From Alloprevotella sp. (GTDB lineage: Bacteria > Bacteroidota > Bacteroidia > Bacteroidales > Bacteroidaceae): a stretch of DNA of 6,789 bases. This document shows positions 5,793 through 6,789 of this stretch, piece by piece (the first letter of the stretch is position 1; every line of letters begins with the position of its first letter). The stretch spans positions 1-6,789 of the forward strand of contig JABZGM010000113.1 in the NCBI GenBank assembly GCA_015259235.1, written 5' to 3'. The notes beneath the pieces are model-generated. The model did no database searches. It worked only from the letters and a program-made list of their open reading frames with translations, and had not been told where the DNA came from. The translations under genes and the position numbers were made by a program.

Positions 5793-5910
5793 TGAAAACT
5801 ATACGTTAGTAGTGGTGAAAAAACAGAAAGATATACCTTCTAATATCTCAGTATGTCGAGGAGGGAGAATGTTTTGTCCTCGAAGTCATCGTCGATGGTT
5901 GCTGCTGTAA

Positions 5911-6789
5911 TCATTGATAATCAATGCTGCAATCGTCGATGATGAGAGTAGAGCCTAGTGCACCTTCAAACTGCGCACCATTTTTGCTGGAAGAGAAGAC
6001 AAGCGTAAGGCTATATCCACGCTTAGCCAGAAGTTCGAGCGACAAATTTTCTTTGTAGTCGAAAGCCACATCAAACGACGCCCAAGGACTTGTTTGCTCC
6101 ACTCCCGTCACCTTAAATTCTGGGACCAAAGCGATGGCGACCACATTTTGGTGCGTCATCACGTTTCTACCATCGAGCACAAGCGGTTTGCCTTCGTGGT
6201 CGGTGTTGCGATAGACGACGGCATAGATTTGTGGAAGGTCGCGACCATCTGCAGCAGGACCTGCAACGGCTTTCTGCGATTTGTTGAGATATTGCGCCCC
6301 AGGTTGCCACTTATAAAATCCCTTGAAGCGAAGGGGCATACGGCGAATGGGACGTCCAAACTGAGTGGCTGCAAGTGCATCCGTCAAAGCCTTTTGCAGA
6401 TTGAATGTACCGACAAAGAGATTGCCTGCTGCAATGGGTTTTCCCACCAATAGTCCGAGGAATCCCGTGCTACTGGTGGTCAGTTTTACAGCCTTACCAG
6501 TGCGTGCATCATCAGTGACAGTCGTGGGGTATTCGTTGGGTTTCGCCGTGCTATTGCTTAAGGCAAAGCCCGCATTTCCCGTGCCCCATGTGTCGCCACC
6601 ATTTCCACTGGCGTGAGTGCCTTCGAGAGACCATATATAATATTGTTGATTCTCCGCTTCTAGTTGAGGATAATCGAAGTTGAACACTGGACCGAGGTCG
6701 GGAGCTGTGAGGAATTGGACGGTGTAGCGACGCTGATAGCGACCGTCTTCTGAAGTCACTACATAGTGCACCATGCGCTGCTCGCTAAA
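5911..6789 (-). CDS. PCMD-domain surface protein, 5' end beyond window edge
   Basis: The frame is open to the right edge (visible start FSEQR-MVHY) and ends with TGA at 5913-5911, so 292 C-terminal residues are seen. The Met encoded at 6774 is probably internal, because the residues before it continue the pattern that leads into YVVTSEDG (visible 9-16), the end of an Ig-like N-terminal domain usual in this architecture. The PCMD (putative carbohydrate metabolism) domain fills about 35-292: VFNFDYPQLE, the TVTDDARTGKAVKL stretch (90-103), AAGNLFVGTF (120-129), FGRPI, GFYKWQPG (157-164), and the closing SSSKNGAQFEG and GSTLIIDD (279-286). Full-length members in this phylum are usually lipoproteins on the cell surface; the lipobox would lie outside the window. 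The fold is a beta-sandwich resembling carbohydrate-binding modules, so glycan binding is a reasonable inference, not shown. The barrel gene follows directly. Confidence 0.88.
   Translation of the reverse strand, partial: FSEQRMVHYVVTSEDGRYQRRYTVQFLTAPDLGPVFNFDYPQLEAENQQYYIWSLEGTHASGNGGDTWGTGNAGFALSNSTAKPNEYPTTVTDDARTGKAVKLTTSSTGFLGLLVGKPIAAGNLFVGTFNLQKALTDALAATQFGRPIRRMPLRFKGFYKWQPGAQYLNKSQKAVAGPAADGRDLPQIYAVVYRNTDHEGKPLVLDGRNVMTHQNVVAIALVPEFKVTGVEQTSPWASFDVAFDYKENLSLELLAKRGYSLTLVFSSSKNGAQFEGALGSTLIIDDCSIDYQ

Noticed and set aside
5856..5883. TCGAGGA/TCCTCGA inverted repeat after the PCMD gene as a terminator
   Set aside because: A 7-bp stem with a 14-nt loop and no U tract on the minus strand; too weak to call.

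Overview
This window comes from a member of the Bacteroidota, most likely order Bacteroidales (a Porphyromonas/Prevotella/Bacteroides-type genome). Four things point there: a PCMD-domain protein next to a Bacteroidales-type small outer-membrane barrel; a TGS/uridine-kinase fusion of the long type common in that phylum; two promoters matching the Bacteroides pattern (-33 TTTG, about 20 nt, -7 TAnnTTTG); and a tRNA gene with no encoded CCA. I cannot name the genus from sequence alone. Every gene I can support is on the minus strand, so transcription runs from high to low coordinates.

In transcription order (right to left): (1) 6789-5911, the C-terminal 292 residues of a PCMD-domain surface protein whose start lies beyond the window; (2) 5792-5010, an exported outer-membrane beta-barrel protein of 260 aa, 118 nt downstream and perhaps in the same unit; (3) 4881-4671, a self-contained tRNA-Pro(GGG) cassette with a consensus promoter, a leader hairpin, the tRNA and an intrinsic terminator; (4) 4624-3417, a promoter, a leader of about 120 nt and an extended-SDR NAD(P)-dependent epimerase/dehydratase of 349 aa; (5) 3415-3281, two adjoining repeat arrays, one of 7-bp and one of 9-bp units; (6) 3254-1848, an exported C1B cysteine peptidase (aminopeptidase C / bleomycin-hydrolase type, 468 aa) followed by a strong 16-bp palindromic hairpin; (7) 1739-1607, a longer 7-bp repeat array filling the 5' untranslated region of (8) 1603-1, a TGS-domain nucleoside (uridine-type) kinase whose C-terminus runs off the left edge.

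The genes look like ordinary core or surface functions: nucleotide salvage, peptide turnover, sugar or small-molecule modification, envelope. The unusual content is in the gaps. The same heptad family (consensus GAVRYTA) occurs on both sides of the peptidase gene in inverted orientation, with 18- and 19-bp exact matches. One array abuts the kinase start codon and the other abuts the epimerase stop codon. A separate 9-bp array (core CTAGA/TTAGA) fills the peptidase upstream region. I see no CRISPR, insertion sequence, phage gene or defence system in this window.
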